A stretch of DNA of 64,000 nt from Phymatolithon calcareum (Eukaryota; Rhodophyta; Florideophyceae; Hapalidiales), in the NCBI GenBank assembly GCA_977006965.1, contig OZ345372.1, positions 1,612,001 to 1,676,000 on the forward strand, given 5' to 3'. The notes below the pieces were generated by a model. That model was not told where the DNA came from. It did not search any database and worked only from the letters and a program-made list of their open reading frames with translations. Within the stretch, counting starts at the first letter, position 1. Every line of letters starts with the position of its first letter. Below are positions 9,785-20,833 of the stretch, piece by piece. Made by a program: the position numbers and the translations under genes.

Positions 9785-12700
9785 ATGTCCAAGTGCTGTT
9801 GCTGCAACGACGGTCCGTCGCTCGCCGACGACCCGGCACTTGTCTTCTTCATCTACGCCATCGCATTCATTCCACTCGCATTCATTTACGCTCTTGACTT
9901 CATCACCGACAAGTGGCGCACCATCCGTGAAACGCGTCGCAATGGAATGATACAGCTGTTCATCTCATTGCATTCATTCGGGAGTCTCATCTTCTACGTC
10001 GTTGTCCAAATCAACAACAAAGACTACAAGGAGGCAGCAGCGGGAATCGCAGTGGCACTGTTTAACAGTTACCATGTTTTACGATCAATATGGGGACTGA
10101 TTTTACTGTACGAATTCAGAAATTGGAACATTTCTGCCCTCAGATGTCTTGTCCGGATGGGCTATCGTGCACCTGTCTATGACAATTGTAACAAAGTCAG
10201 CGTCACGCTTTCAAAAATGAGGGCTTGCCGCTCGCAGTGGAAACGTTCCCTACTCCGCTCGTTCGACTACTTTAAGACCAAATTTGTGTCTGTGTACAAC
10301 TGGTCACTGTCATGGATACAACCTGTCTCCCCTTTGCCTTCTTCCATCCAATCGAGCTCTTCTGTATCTGCACTTCCTGACAGCTCAACCGGCGAAAATC
10401 ATTCTCGTCAATCCTGCGAATCAAATTCGTCCTCTACATCCCCTAATTCTACTATTGATGGAAATCATTCCCATCCCTTGTCCGGACATAGTTCATTTCA
10501 TTCTACGCTTCCCGACTCTACCAACGACGCAAATCAGACTCTTCTATTTCGTCCTTCTGATGTTCTGAAGACCATACATAGGCACTTTAACGATTGGGCA
10601 ATCTACAAAGCCCAACCTCTTTGCAAGGACATGAAGGAGGATTGCAAAAACCTTTACAACTGGGCAGTGGGGAATATGGAAGTGAGCTACGCTGATAATG
10701 ACCTGTCGTTGGAGGATATCAAGAGGACTGTTGACTATCACATGGTCGTAAATAGCTCACTAATTGACAACGAATTCTCAAACGTCGACCTTCCCGTACG
10801 ACCCGCAATATTCTCACGAGTGAGTCATAGCAATTCAGAACGGCACAGCGCAATGGCACGATTTGTGGCATCTTGTCTGAAGTCAAGAAAGCCGGAGGAG
10901 TGCTCTGTTCGATGGCTTGTATCATTCTTGGCAAGATTTGGGTCTGAATGGCTCGTTGATACCCAAGGTTTGGACTTGTATTTCATCGACTCACTAACGG
11001 CACTCCAGAGAACCGGACGACAGGCAGCTCAAAACCTTGCTGTTCTCGCATTTGCACACACAACTCAAGGCTCAGTGGAAGGCAATGGATCCACTGAGAA
11101 GTTTGTCACTCTGCGTTCACCATATTACAAATACAGCACTGGCCATGCACATTATCTTGATGCAGAAATTTCGGTCACTCAGCGATGCATGCTTCCCTTC
11201 AAAATGAACGGCGCCTTCGACAAAAGAGTAGATTTCTACTTGCACCAGGCGACTATCAGAGACGCAGCAAAAGATGATTGGCATAAGACGTCTTTGAACG
11301 AGCTCGATGACGATGAGCGTTCTGCTGTTGAAAGCGTCACACCTGTTCAGCTCGCCTACTTCTCAACGCTCGTAGAAGAAATCGTCGAGCCGGCCAAAGA
11401 TGGTGATAGCGTTTCCCGGGAAAGTAACGCACCCATCCACTTGGAGCACAAACACCCAAGCATTGATATTCTCATGTACCAGCTTGGCAACGACACTGGC
11501 GATGACTCTGAGAAATTCTTTCAGCACCTTCTGATACAAAAGGAGATATGGTCGTCTCTGCTGTTGGATAGCAGTCCCAACTATCTACTGCTTCAGACAA
11601 GCGTTCATGTCGACAACTATCTTGCATTAGATTCTGGGAATAGGCTTGGCGCGTATATGGAAGAATGCGAGGCAACCCCTCAGCTTAGACAATCTGAGGT
11701 CACAAAGTTGGTATTTGAGAGTCAGTACGACCTTGAACTGAGGCGACTGCGAAGTGAAATAGCGAAGCAAAGAGGGTACAGTCCGATCTCCAGTGACATC
11801 CCCCGCTTCATTGGATGTGTAGCAGAGACTGTGAGATGTATTTTGGGGTCCTGGGTCTCTGAGAGTGACGCTGAAGAAGCCGGATGGAAAGCAAGTATTG
11901 CACCAGTCGGCATCAGGTTTATGTGCAGCGAACAACTTTGCTCTGCATTTGCCGAAATTGAAAGCATACGTTGGTCAGAAGAAAAAATGCAAAGTTTGAA
12001 TATGAGGCTTCTTTGGGAAGTTCAGGCGCATTTGCAGTGGAAAGTCGAAAAAGAGGTCGGTCGGAAAGCTGAAGATATACGTAAGTCGCCATTTTTGATC
12101 ATGCTGTTCATTCTTGGCTTTCCAGCGTTGAAACTAAAAGTAACAGAGAACCGAGGAGCCTATTCCGGAACACGTCAGGGACACCACACGATCGAATTTG
12201 AAGGTGGCATCACAGTGAATCCAGTTTCAGGTCCCCAGGAACTCCGCATATCACTCACATGTGACCAAGAATCCAAAACAGTGTCGGTGATCTTCCGTCC
12301 AGAGTCGCATGTTTTCAAGTGGCAAGAGTGGAAAGATGCATTCATGGGGAGACTTGCTGCCCAAAAGCATTGGCGATTAACGCGACTGTCATCGGATAAT
12401 GAGCTGCTTCGAACAGAAGCGAATCATTCAGATATTTCTTCTCCTGTGGAGTACATCGCTCCAGAAACGCTTGGCGTAGCCTATGGATTAAGGTATTGGT
12501 CGGGTTGGCCACCATTTATGCCACATATTGCCCAATTTGAGATACAGAATTTGGTCGAGGACGATGACGGTTTGTGCTATTCCGGCTATTTCGCACGGGA
12601 TTCTACTGCACTCATCAGAGCTTTGAACACGGCAATGGACATTCATTTCCAACAGGGAACAATGCTGGAAACTCTTTACAAAGACGGACATCGTGCTCGT

Positions 12701-14128
12701 GAAGAAGGCCGTGTGGATGACGCCCTTAGACTATTTGGACGTTGTATTGCGCATCTCGGCCACCGAGAAGCACTAAAAGATGCTTTTAATATTGTCACCA
12801 GGCAAAGTCCTGTATGTGACAATCAAGTGATTTCCTTGCAAATGCAAATGGATGTTCGATTCAAGAATCTTCTCGATCGAAGCCAAATCGAAGAAAATAT
12901 TAGACCGGTGGAAGAGATCGATATTGGGATGCTCGCTGATTATTTTGGGCGTATTTACAAGCAAACTGGCTCCAAAGACGCTGGAGTGAAAAAGGCACTA
13001 GCACTGTTTTATGAAAACGGAACGAATAGTGCGGTGTCTGAGGCAGCGATTGAAGCCATTGAATCGTTCATCGTTCATGAGGATCATAGACATGAAACTT
13101 CCCCGCTTCTATTCTACCTCGCTATCGCACACCAAAGTCGTTTCCTCGAATCGCAGAACCCAGCACACCATGAAATTACCGTGAAAAGCTTGTTGGGACT
13201 GAGAGACTGGGCCGGAGTTATGTGTTCTAACGGGTACTTTGCATTGAAAATCGGATACTTGCTTGAGAAAGGGTTGTTTGTGGGCCGCGACGCATATCGC
13301 AAGAATGCAATTATCGAGACATTTTGTAAGCAGGAACGGCAGGGCGATGAGAAAATGCTGTGCGCAATGTTCGATCGACTTTTTGTGAAACAAACATCAT
13401 CTGAGGAAGGAAATAAGGAAGTCAATGGACATGAGCGTGTTTTTGGAATAGGAAGACGTCCAAAAGACGCAATGTTGTTCTACAATTGTTGGCACCCCAA
13501 GTGCAAAAATCGCTTAGGATTACTCTATCATAGGGGAGCTCAAGGTGTTCCAACAAATGCATCTAAGGCCAAGGAAGTGTATTTGGATGCCATTGAAGAG
13601 GGAAACCATGATGCACTCTGTAACATGGGTGCTCTGAAGTCTGGCACTAAGGGAGATGACGCTGGTATATCGTATCTGAAAAGTGCTGTTGATGCAGGAA
13701 GCAGCACCGGGATGAATAATCTTGCAGTTGCTTACGAGCTTGGAAATGGCGTCAATCGAGACGTACTTGATGCTGAGAGGCTGTACAAGCAGGCCATTGA
13801 AGTGGATAACCATCCAATTGCCATGTACAATCTGGCGGTATTGCACATGTGGGGCGACCCTGAAGTTCGAACTGAGGAAAACATCTCCGAGTCGGCGCGC
13901 ATAATCTCTGAGCTTTTAGGACCACAAACGGAGCTCGAGCCGTTGTACACTCTTAAAGAGCAAGTAAGGAGATTTTTTGTGTTGAGCAACAGCAGAAAGG
14001 AGACCGTGATGTCGGGGAAAGTGGAGCTCGAAGAATTAGACGAGTGTCTTGCGTATGTGAAGATCCTTGAATCTCGTGGAGAAGACACTGTGGGTGGTGA
14101 TGAGAAAGGGTTAGAGTTTCGCATTTAG
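9785..14128 (+). CDS. Large membrane-anchored Sel1-repeat protein
   Basis: A 1447-aa intronless protein. The N-terminus has a Cys cluster (SKCCCCND, a plausible palmitoylation site) followed by three hydrophobic segments at about 17-40, 56-77 and 85-110, then a Ser/Thr-rich linker at about 180-270. A long unrecognised middle region follows. The C-terminal third holds tetratricopeptide/Sel1-like repeats: EGRVDDALRLFGRCIAHLG near 970, then NRLGLLYHRGAQGV, SKAKEVYLDAIEEGNHDA, GISYLKSAVDAGSSTG, MNNLAVAYELGNGV and AERLYKQAIEVDNHP at about 1240-1365. Sel1 repeats are protein-interaction solenoids; the specific role here is unknown. The ATG sits in a good context (cagcgccATGtcc) and an AATAAA lies at about 14190. 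Decayed relatives occur on the minus strand at 33.7, 40.3-44.1 and 49 kb, so this belongs to a duplicating family. Confidence 0.85.
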   Translation: MSKCCCCNDGPSLADDPALVFFIYAIAFIPLAFIYALDFITDKWRTIRETRRNGMIQLFISLHSFGSLIFYVVVQINNKDYKEAAAGIAVALFNSYHVLRSIWGLILLYEFRNWNISALRCLVRMGYRAPVYDNCNKVSVTLSKMRACRSQWKRSLLRSFDYFKTKFVSVYNWSLSWIQPVSPLPSSIQSSSSVSALPDSSTGENHSRQSCESNSSSTSPNSTIDGNHSHPLSGHSSFHSTLPDSTNDANQTLLFRPSDVLKTIHRHFNDWAIYKAQPLCKDMKEDCKNLYNWAVGNMEVSYADNDLSLEDIKRTVDYHMVVNSSLIDNEFSNVDLPVRPAIFSRVSHSNSERHSAMARFVASCLKSRKPEECSVRWLVSFLARFGSEWLVDTQGLDLYFIDSLTALQRTGRQAAQNLAVLAFAHTTQGSVEGNGSTEKFVTLRSPYYKYSTGHAHYLDAEISVTQRCMLPFKMNGAFDKRVDFYLHQATIRDAAKDDWHKTSLNELDDDERSAVESVTPVQLAYFSTLVEEIVEPAKDGDSVSRESNAPIHLEHKHPSIDILMYQLGNDTGDDSEKFFQHLLIQKEIWSSLLLDSSPNYLLLQTSVHVDNYLALDSGNRLGAYMEECEATPQLRQSEVTKLVFESQYDLELRRLRSEIAKQRGYSPISSDIPRFIGCVAETVRCILGSWVSESDAEEAGWKASIAPVGIRFMCSEQLCSAFAEIESIRWSEEKMQSLNMRLLWEVQAHLQWKVEKEVGRKAEDIRKSPFLIMLFILGFPALKLKVTENRGAYSGTRQGHHTIEFEGGITVNPVSGPQELRISLTCDQESKTVSVIFRPESHVFKWQEWKDAFMGRLAAQKHWRLTRLSSDNELLRTEANHSDISSPVEYIAPETLGVAYGLRYWSGWPPFMPHIAQFEIQNLVEDDDGLCYSGYFARDSTALIRALNTAMDIHFQQGTMLETLYKDGHRAREEGRVDDALRLFGRCIAHLGHREALKDAFNIVTRQSPVCDNQVISLQMQMDVRFKNLLDRSQIEENIRPVEEIDIGMLADYFGRIYKQTGSKDAGVKKALALFYENGTNSAVSEAAIEAIESFIVHEDHRHETSPLLFYLAIAHQSRFLESQNPAHHEITVKSLLGLRDWAGVMCSNGYFALKIGYLLEKGLFVGRDAYRKNAIIETFCKQERQGDEKMLCAMFDRLFVKQTSSEEGNKEVNGHERVFGIGRRPKDAMLFYNCWHPKCKNRLGLLYHRGAQGVPTNASKAKEVYLDAIEEGNHDALCNMGALKSGTKGDDAGISYLKSAVDAGSSTGMNNLAVAYELGNGVNRDVLDAERLYKQAIEVDNHPIAMYNLAVLHMWGDPEVRTEENISESARIISELLGPQTELEPLYTLKEQVRRFFVLSNSRKETVMSGKVELEELDECLAYVKILESRGEDTVGGDEKGLEFRI

Positions 14129-15285
14129 TTGGAGTATCAACTTTGTGTAATAGTTCTCTTGCATCTAAAACTATTTCCTGTGATAAGCATAATAAAACAG
14201 GGAGACTCATGCCAGGCTTTGCTGAAGGAAATACAAATTAGGCATATGCCTCCTCGTTTCTACATTTACAAGACAGCTTTTGGTGTCGCTGAAGTAAGCT
14301 GATGACGTGAATCAGATCAACTCAGTAAAGTGTTCCCAATGAATAGGCAATCGGATCATCAGTTTAATCTGGCGCAGAGACCTCTTGTCCATGGAAGGGT
14401 CGCCGACATTGAAACACTTGTTTCTTCCGTTCTACGAAATTCTATAAAAGAAGCTATTGCTTCTTTTTCCTTGATTTTTTTAAAAAAAAACAATGAAAAA
14501 GAAGGCAAAAAATTAATGAAATTCCTGCACAGTATTTGGCACTGTTTTGCTGATAGTTGGAAAGATTGCCTATTGTGGATCTTGCATCCAAGCCTATGGA
14601 CAACGATAAATATACGCCTGCAGCGGAGGGTGATCCGTACATGTACGGGTCATCCTCCGCTACAGGCAGCACGGCGTGCCGAGGGCGAGAAGTGAGCGAG
14701 ACGTGTTGCGCCGAATATAATCATGGAGATCCATCACCATGGCGGTGCTACCTTTTGCGCTTCCATCATTGGCAATGTTTTATCAGTCCCCCAGGCGGAG
14801 CTAGAGGGGGCAGCTGCACCGAGGACCGGGCAAGGGTCCAGTGATGAGTACTTCCAGCAATATTCCAGTTCAGTCGAGACGTGCACTGCGAGCTGAACTT
14901 TTCGAAGCAGAGGACTATGGAGCATCTGCACGCATGCGATGAGCTACAACGAACAAGCCGTAAGTATTCCTCCCTTGGTATGAAGATTGCAAGAGTGGGA
15001 CATGTAACATGAGTCGCGGAACGCCATGTGGGTGCGGCATAGAGGATGACGGAATGCATAAGGGGGGAGGCCTCCGCTTCTTTGCCTGGTTCTCGTGACT
15101 CTGATCCCAGAGCTTCATCAGGCGCAATCTGTGGACAACGTCAAACGGACTGGAGGGAAATATATCTCCTACCCATCGTTCTCTCAAGCGACACAGCACA
15201 TCCGAGGAGATTCCAACAAAGACCTATGTGGGTAACAATAAGGAGCTCCATGGATTAACTATTCTAACTTGACCTACCCACAACC
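14129..15285. other. Intergenic region with an imperfect hairpin
   Basis: No intact gene is seen. An imperfect hairpin lies at 14616-14667 (arms starting GCCTGCAGCGGAGG, with a short ATGTAC-type turn). A plus-strand stretch near 14919 reads TMEHLHACDELQR. This recalls the C-terminal zinc-finger region of non-LTR retrotransposons (E-T-x-x-H-x-x-x-x-C), but it is too short to call. Confidence 0.35.
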
Positions 15286-16935
15286 CTATTTCCGCACCGG
15301 AGCCTCTGCTAGCAAACCCTGCACTACCCGCCTGTAAGCGGATTTCATCTTCACGCCGCGAAACTCTTGCACTAAACTCTTCTCTTGAAAAATATGCACT
15401 GTGGGTGACCCCGTGACGCCCGCCGCCTCAGCGATATCCGGATCGACTGTAATATCGATTTCACAGAAATGCACCTTTCCCTCAAGCTCGCGCACAACCG
15501 CATGCAGGATCGGCTTGAGTTGTCGGCACGGACCACATCCCGGCGAGATGTACTTAACAATAAGCGGCTTCTTACTCTCATGGTACAACTTGCGGAGGGC
15601 AAATTGTCCCCGATGCCAAGTATTCTCCACGTCATAACTGTCCTTATCGTCTGATTTCCCACTTTCCACAGCCTTTTCAGCACCAGACATCTCGCTCTTA
15701 CGCTGCGCATCGACGGCCGCCACCGCATTCGCAGACGGCGCCGGTACATCGACACCCAGACCATGCTCGGCGAGCCAGCGTTCCGCGGCAATCGCAGCCA
15801 TGCAGCCCGACCCCGCGGCAGTCACCGCCTGTCGCCACTCGGAGTCTGCCACATCGCCGGCCGCAAATACGCCCTCCACATCCGTCTCCGGTGCCCCGAT
15901 TCGTTTCGTGAGAATATTACCAGACATTTCATGCAGTTTCACCCGTCGCTCGCCGCCCTGGTTCTTACGCAGAAAGTCAGTGTTTGGTATATGCCCAATG
16001 GCATAAAACAGTCCACGTACGTTCAATTCCTTCTCTTCCCGCGTGTCAGATTTCCGAACACGTACAGCACGCAACGGGCTGCCACTCGCACCCTCTGCGC
16101 CACCAAGCGCCTCAATAACGGTCGTCCCGAAATGCACTGTGACGCGAGGATGTTGCCGCACGCGATCCTGCATCGTCTTACTGGCGCGAAGTCTGTCACC
16201 CCTGACAAGCAAATGCACCTCTGATGCGAATTTACATAGATAGACAGCCTCCTCGCACGCTGAGTCTCCCCCGCCCACGACCGCAATGGGGACCCCCTGA
16301 AAGATTGGAGCACTTCCGTCACATATCCCGCAACTCGAAATCCCCCTTCCCCAAAGCGCATGCTCGCCCGGGATGCCAAGTTTGCGTGCGGCTGCGCCAG
16401 TGGCAATGATGACAGAATGCGAACTGAAATCGCCACTTTCACGCGTGTGGACGACATAAGGTTCCGAGGATAATTGAAGGGAGACACAGTCGTCAGGGAT
16501 GAGTCGTGCACCCCAACGCTCGGCCTGTTCACGCATGTTGCCCATGAGATCGGGACCGGAAATACCGGTCGGAAATCCAGGGAAATTCTCGACATCCGTT
16601 GTGGTCATCAATTGTCCGCCGGCTACACCAGACGAGACACCCTCTAGCACGAGGGGACGGAGATTTGCACGCCCGGCATAGATCGCCGCGGTGTAACCTG
16701 CTGGACCTGAGCCGACGATGACGACATTTTGAACGGCGAGGTCATCGCCAGGGGCGGCAGTCGCAGAGATTGTTGCGCTGCGAGAACGACGGCGCCGGGC
16801 GGGCGAACTATGCGATGGGGGCAATCTGCCTGCGGTTAACTGCTTGGTGGTTGGGCGTTCTTGCAGACTTGCGCCGCAGGGTTGAAGGCCGAAGGCCGAC
16901 TGGGCTCCCATGACTGCGTTCAAGGCGATGCACAA
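15286..16935 (-). CDS. NTRC: NADPH-dependent thioredoxin reductase C (NTRC), plastid
   Basis: A fusion of an NADPH thioredoxin reductase and a thioredoxin in one 549-aa chain, the plastid enzyme that reduces 2-Cys peroxiredoxin and other stromal targets with NADPH. The first 65 or so residues are Ser/Arg/Ala-rich and look like a transit peptide. The FAD-binding VVIVGSGPAGYTAA lies at 71-84, the redox disulfide CGICDG at 202-207, the NADPH-binding VVGGGDSACEEA at 219-230, and a FAD motif in FAAGDVAD. The thioredoxin domain has CGPC at 467-470 and the cis-Pro loop GSPTVHIF. The reductase disulfide reads C-G-I-C, whereas A is usual after the first Cys. Intronless. The first ATG gives the transit peptide, so I keep it. 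Confidence 0.95.
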   Translation of the reverse strand: MCIALNAVMGAQSAFGLQPCGASLQERPTTKQLTAGRLPPSHSSPARRRRSRSATISATAAPGDDLAVQNVVIVGSGPAGYTAAIYAGRANLRPLVLEGVSSGVAGGQLMTTTDVENFPGFPTGISGPDLMGNMREQAERWGARLIPDDCVSLQLSSEPYVVHTRESGDFSSHSVIIATGAAARKLGIPGEHALWGRGISSCGICDGSAPIFQGVPIAVVGGGDSACEEAVYLCKFASEVHLLVRGDRLRASKTMQDRVRQHPRVTVHFGTTVIEALGGAEGASGSPLRAVRVRKSDTREEKELNVRGLFYAIGHIPNTDFLRKNQGGERRVKLHEMSGNILTKRIGAPETDVEGVFAAGDVADSEWRQAVTAAGSGCMAAIAAERWLAEHGLGVDVPAPSANAVAAVDAQRKSEMSGAEKAVESGKSDDKDSYDVENTWHRGQFALRKLYHESKKPLIVKYISPGCGPCRQLKPILHAVVRELEGKVHFCEIDITVDPDIAEAAGVTGSPTVHIFQEKSLVQEFRGVKMKSAYRRVVQGLLAEAPVRK

Positions 16936-19900
16936 AGGAAGCTTCGGTGGTGATGATTGTGGCGGGCCAGAATTGGAGGCTATGGTTTCTGGTACGTGGC
17001 CACGTGTGTGCGGGAGATTGCAGATCTGAGTAACCAGATCAAAAGTGGTTTGTGGTCAGGGATTGCTTGCATCCGTCTAATGAAGAGGCACCAAGTGTAT
17101 ATATCAAGAATATTTCATCAAATACCGAAAAGATAAATACTTTTTCGTAAATTAGTTTCTAATTATTATAATAAATTCAGGGTAGGCCCTTACAGTGACC
17201 ATGCAGGACCTTACTCTGGACAGCAATAATAATAAAGTGGTTCAAAGGCCCGGTGTAATGAAGTTTTTCAATGAAGGCGGCACAGCAAGGGAGCGGGAGG
17301 ACGCAGATTAAAGTACAGTACAGTAGGCCTAATCTTTACTTGCTGTCGTGCACGAAAAAGCCGACTTTGCCGTGCACGACAGCATAGCATGAAATCATGC
17401 TCTGATGCGCTAGAGTTGCATCTCAACTCTGAACTGCGAGTCAACCTGACCAGCTGTTCACCGTCTCCTTATCACTGACTGTTGTGCGAGCGAGAACAAA
17501 ATTATTCGCTGTTGTTATATGCTGAGTTCCTTCATATGTGCTGCGAGCCGGGACCAAGCTCGCTGTACTGTACTATGCTGTAGAAATGTCTACTGTAGTG
17601 CACCAGCTATTACAACGGCCCATGAAGCACTGCTTTGTATGTAACATTTGTCCGCAGTGGAGGACAATCGATGCACTATTTGACACATATTTCTTAGCCA
17701 AGACGGTGCATCAATTGGTAACGACTGTAATGTGCAGGAATGCGAAGGCGCCTGGATTCACTGTAAGTCCAGTTATGAGACAATGTGATCACGCAATCGG
17801 TATTCTATGAAACATTGTGAAAGCCCGATCTGGTCGATTCCACTCACACGATCGATGCACCACGAGTGCATTAATTAATACACTATTTGCACCTCCTAGC
17901 ATCAAGCTATGATGATTGTAATGATCACCGTGGGAAGCAATGGGCATCAGCCGTTGCGATCCGGGCTCCACCATTGCATATTGGCTCCCTTTTGGGCAGT
18001 CGGTGCTGACAGACAGGCCACACCGGTGCCGTCGGTCACCGAACTTTGCGCTTGCAACCTGGGAAGTGGGGGCTTTGGCTGCTGCTCAATTTTCTGTGCA
18101 GGGGCTGGGACACTCGGCAGGCATCCGCCCCGCAATAGTCACTGTAAGTGTGGGCCTGGGCCTGACTCGCACGAATCCAGAGGCGGCCCGAGCCTGCGTC
18201 AAAGGGATGCGACTTTGCTCGATAGCTTTAGGTGCAACAAGCTCCGGCTCCAGTGCAAGTTAACTTGCTCTGGAATCGCACGGGCTCTCGCATCGGGTGC
18301 CAATTCTGCTTTGCATCATGTATCTTATGGGTCGAACGCACAGTCCGTTGCGTGTGAGGGCCAACTCGACATTCGAGCGTTGGGAGAAGGTTGTCCCGGA
18401 TGAGTTGGCCATTGGGGGACTCGTCCTGTAATCGCTCTACGTACCTCCTTTCCAGAGCGCTTGACTAAAGGATATATCATATGAAACATCCGCGCTTACT
18501 GATGAGTGATCGGAGGAGTGTGCATGTGCAAAATATTTTTCAAAACTGGAAAATACTTCACCTTCTTTTTCTCTTTTGATAAAATAGATCAACAACAACA
18601 TCAATATATTTTTTAAATTTTAAAATTAATTGGTATGTTTCATTTGATGGAGACTACCTGATTTTAATCGATAGCAAGATCAACAAAAACTTGCAAATGA
18701 TGCAGATTGTCATAATGGATGCAATGCTTACAACTCGCTGCGGCATCCTTGGATACCGTGTCCCAGGCGGCACCGACCTTTGAAACAAGCTGTGTTTATG
18801 CAACCCAGCTTCATGGCAATGGGGCTACACTATGAACCTCTTGGGTAGTACAGCACTTGCGCTGCGTCACCATGGCGCAACCGCCTTTTCCACAGCAGCA
18901 TTAAGCCCGGCTCTCTGACTGGCGACCATTAGGCAGGGATCTCGCGTTGGATTTTGCGAAAGTGTTCGCGACCCGCGACACCATACGGCAACGTCTTGAG
19001 CATGTTGACACTCAGCGCCCCCAAATATGTCGTTTCCTATTTCCGACCAGACGCGTAATATCTTTTTACGTCCGGCATCGCGGCAGCATATACGTCAGGC
19101 AGATAAGGAGCAGCGGCAGGGTTTCGCCTGACGTGTAGGCCAATGTAGTCCATTCGTGCCCTTCATATACCGGCCGGATTTGAGCTCAGCCTGGGAAAAC
19201 TGGGCAAGCGGGAGAAAAGAATTTCAAAAATATACTTAAAGGACCTTTTCTTTTGCAGGTGGCTTTTCCGTCAGAATGCCGCGGATCTTGGGATGCGACG
19301 GGTTGAGTTGAGACGAGGTGGGTGATGCGAGCTTTGGTGAGCAAAAATAACACGGCCGAGGCGGTGGTAGGTTTTATCTCAACTGGAAAACAGAAAAATA
19401 TCCGACACGGACGAATCGTATGGCGTGCCAGAGCTGACTGGACCCTGCTTCTGCAAAGTTTTCCCAATGCAATAGGATCCTTGACGATTGCAGTGCCCAT
19501 CGAGTGTGTGGCGAGCCGCGGAAACGATGGACACGTGCTTCGGAAAGTTTAGCTTCCCATTTCTCCACTGGGTTTGTGCCGCCAGAGACAACAGTTTTCT
19601 TCCTCTTCCCAAGGTAGTCAGTGTAGCTTTATTCTGAGAGTATCCATCAAAGTAAATGTCATTCTCGCTCTGTTGCCATCTAAATCGTACCACAATCAAA
19701 GTTGTAATTCGTTCCCAAGGTAATCGGTGTACCTTTGTTCTCAAGAGTAGTACAGCGCGTAAGCGGGTAAAGTTAGTAAGCATCGCCTTCTTCACCGGCA
19801 TGCCATCGGGTCAAGCCCTCTAAAAGTCTAAGCGTATCCAATTCAAGTTTCCGCATTTGCATATCCCACTGGTAGAAAAGTCATCCAGTTCATGCGGCTA

Positions 19901-19942
19901 TTGTCAAAAAATCCGTTTGTAATCATCTTCTCCAATAGAAAA
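16936..19942. other. Long intergenic region, no gene recognised
   Basis: Nothing with family resemblance is seen. Notable local structure: a perfect 14-bp stem at 17341-17384 (arms TGCTGTCGTGCACG, 16-nt loop). There is an AT-rich run at about 17150-17180 upstream of NTRC. A weak direct repeat of period about 107 bp occurs at 19605 and 19712 (CCCAAGGTARTCRGTGTA type). A plus-strand frame at 17909-18403 is open for 164 codons, but its composition is not protein-like. Confidence 0.35.
17341..17384. repeat. 14-bp perfect hairpin
   Basis: The arms 17341-17354 (TGCTGTCGTGCACG) and 17371-17384 are exact reverse complements around a 16-nt loop. No neighbouring gene explains it as a terminator. It belongs with the other isolated long hairpins of this window. 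Confidence 0.85.
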
Positions 19943-20833
19943 TTACTGTCTCTTCTTCGTCGTCCAATTCAACCGCCTCTTAATAAACCTTAGAATCCTC
20001 CGATCCGGCGACGGTTGTTTCGCGGGAAACACGACACCCATCGGCACATTACTGCGCGTCAGTGGCGGCGCCTCCTCGCCACACGCACATGCGCGCGGCA
20101 AACTCCTCGCAAACTCCCGATGCAACTGCGCGGAAGCGCCTGCATAGCGTACATTCCCGCATCCGCATCGCGCATACTTGAGATTCCCATGCGAGAGGCA
20201 GTTCTCCCTCCCAAGTTGCACGGACCCTGTCTCCCCTTGCGCGAGGGAGAGCGTACGCGTGGTGCCACGACGTCCCCATCCGCCACTGCCGCCGGAGCGT
20301 TGCGCGCGCACATCGGAAAGGTCGCTAATGGCGGGCGAATCGCGCCCGGTGGCGGACGCAACTGCAGCAGTTAGATGCGCTCGGGCCGAGGCCCCGTCGA
20401 CGTCGAACCAGTCGCTGCTACCAGATGAGATGTGCCGGTCGATTTCACCGGTTACCGCGGATCCGAATGAGATGTTCGATGCAGGGCTTATGGAGCGGTA
20501 ACACGGCGGTCGAAGCACTTCCGGCGCGAGGGTTTGCGGGCCGTCGGAGGGAGCGCGTGGACGGAGATCGGCATCGCCGTAGGAACGCGAGCGGAGATGG
20601 GCGCGCGGACGGGGGAGTTTGCGCGGCACTGGAGTGTCTTCGAGGAAGTGGGTGCCGCGAGGGTCGGCACGGTCCACACGTGCTTCGTAGCGGAGCGCGA
20701 CGGGACGGACTAACGGTTCCGGACATGGGGTGGAGAGGGTGGAGGAGGGTGGGGATTGGATAGGGCAGAAGGTGGTTGAAGGTTGGAATGAGAAAACCGG
20801 CGTCGGACGGGTTGAGGTCGCGGTCGCCGTCAT
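19943..20833 (-). CDS. Ser/Arg/Pro-rich hypothetical protein
   Basis: The frame is open from 20959; the Met at 20833 (MTATATSTRPTPVFSF) is my preferred start and gives about 296 aa, while the first ATG would give 338. I do not recognise the family. The chain is mostly disordered, with blocks that look conserved in style: PVPRKLPRPRAHLRSRSYGDADLRP, a central ISPASNISFGSAVTGEID, SSDWFDVDG, a Cys-containing ARCGCGNVRYAG, and a very basic tail RRILRFIKRRLNWTTKKRQ. SxxR and RSRS-type sites suggest phosphorylation. The region is GC-rich and several opposite frames are also open. I prefer this strand for its coherent composition, but with moderate confidence. Confidence 0.5.
   Translation of the reverse strand: MTATATSTRPTPVFSFQPSTTFCPIQSPPSSTLSTPCPEPLVRPVALRYEARVDRADPRGTHFLEDTPVPRKLPRPRAHLRSRSYGDADLRPRAPSDGPQTLAPEVLRPPCYRSISPASNISFGSAVTGEIDRHISSGSSDWFDVDGASARAHLTAAVASATGRDSPAISDLSDVRAQRSGGSGGWGRRGTTRTLSLAQGETGSVQLGRENCLSHGNLKYARCGCGNVRYAGASAQLHREFARSLPRACACGEEAPPLTRSNVPMGVVFPAKQPSPDRRILRFIKRRLNWTTKKRQ

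Noticed and set aside
17909-18403. 164-codon frame in the intergenic region
   Set aside because: No homology is recognised; its Cys/Gly-rich composition and lack of context suggest chance.
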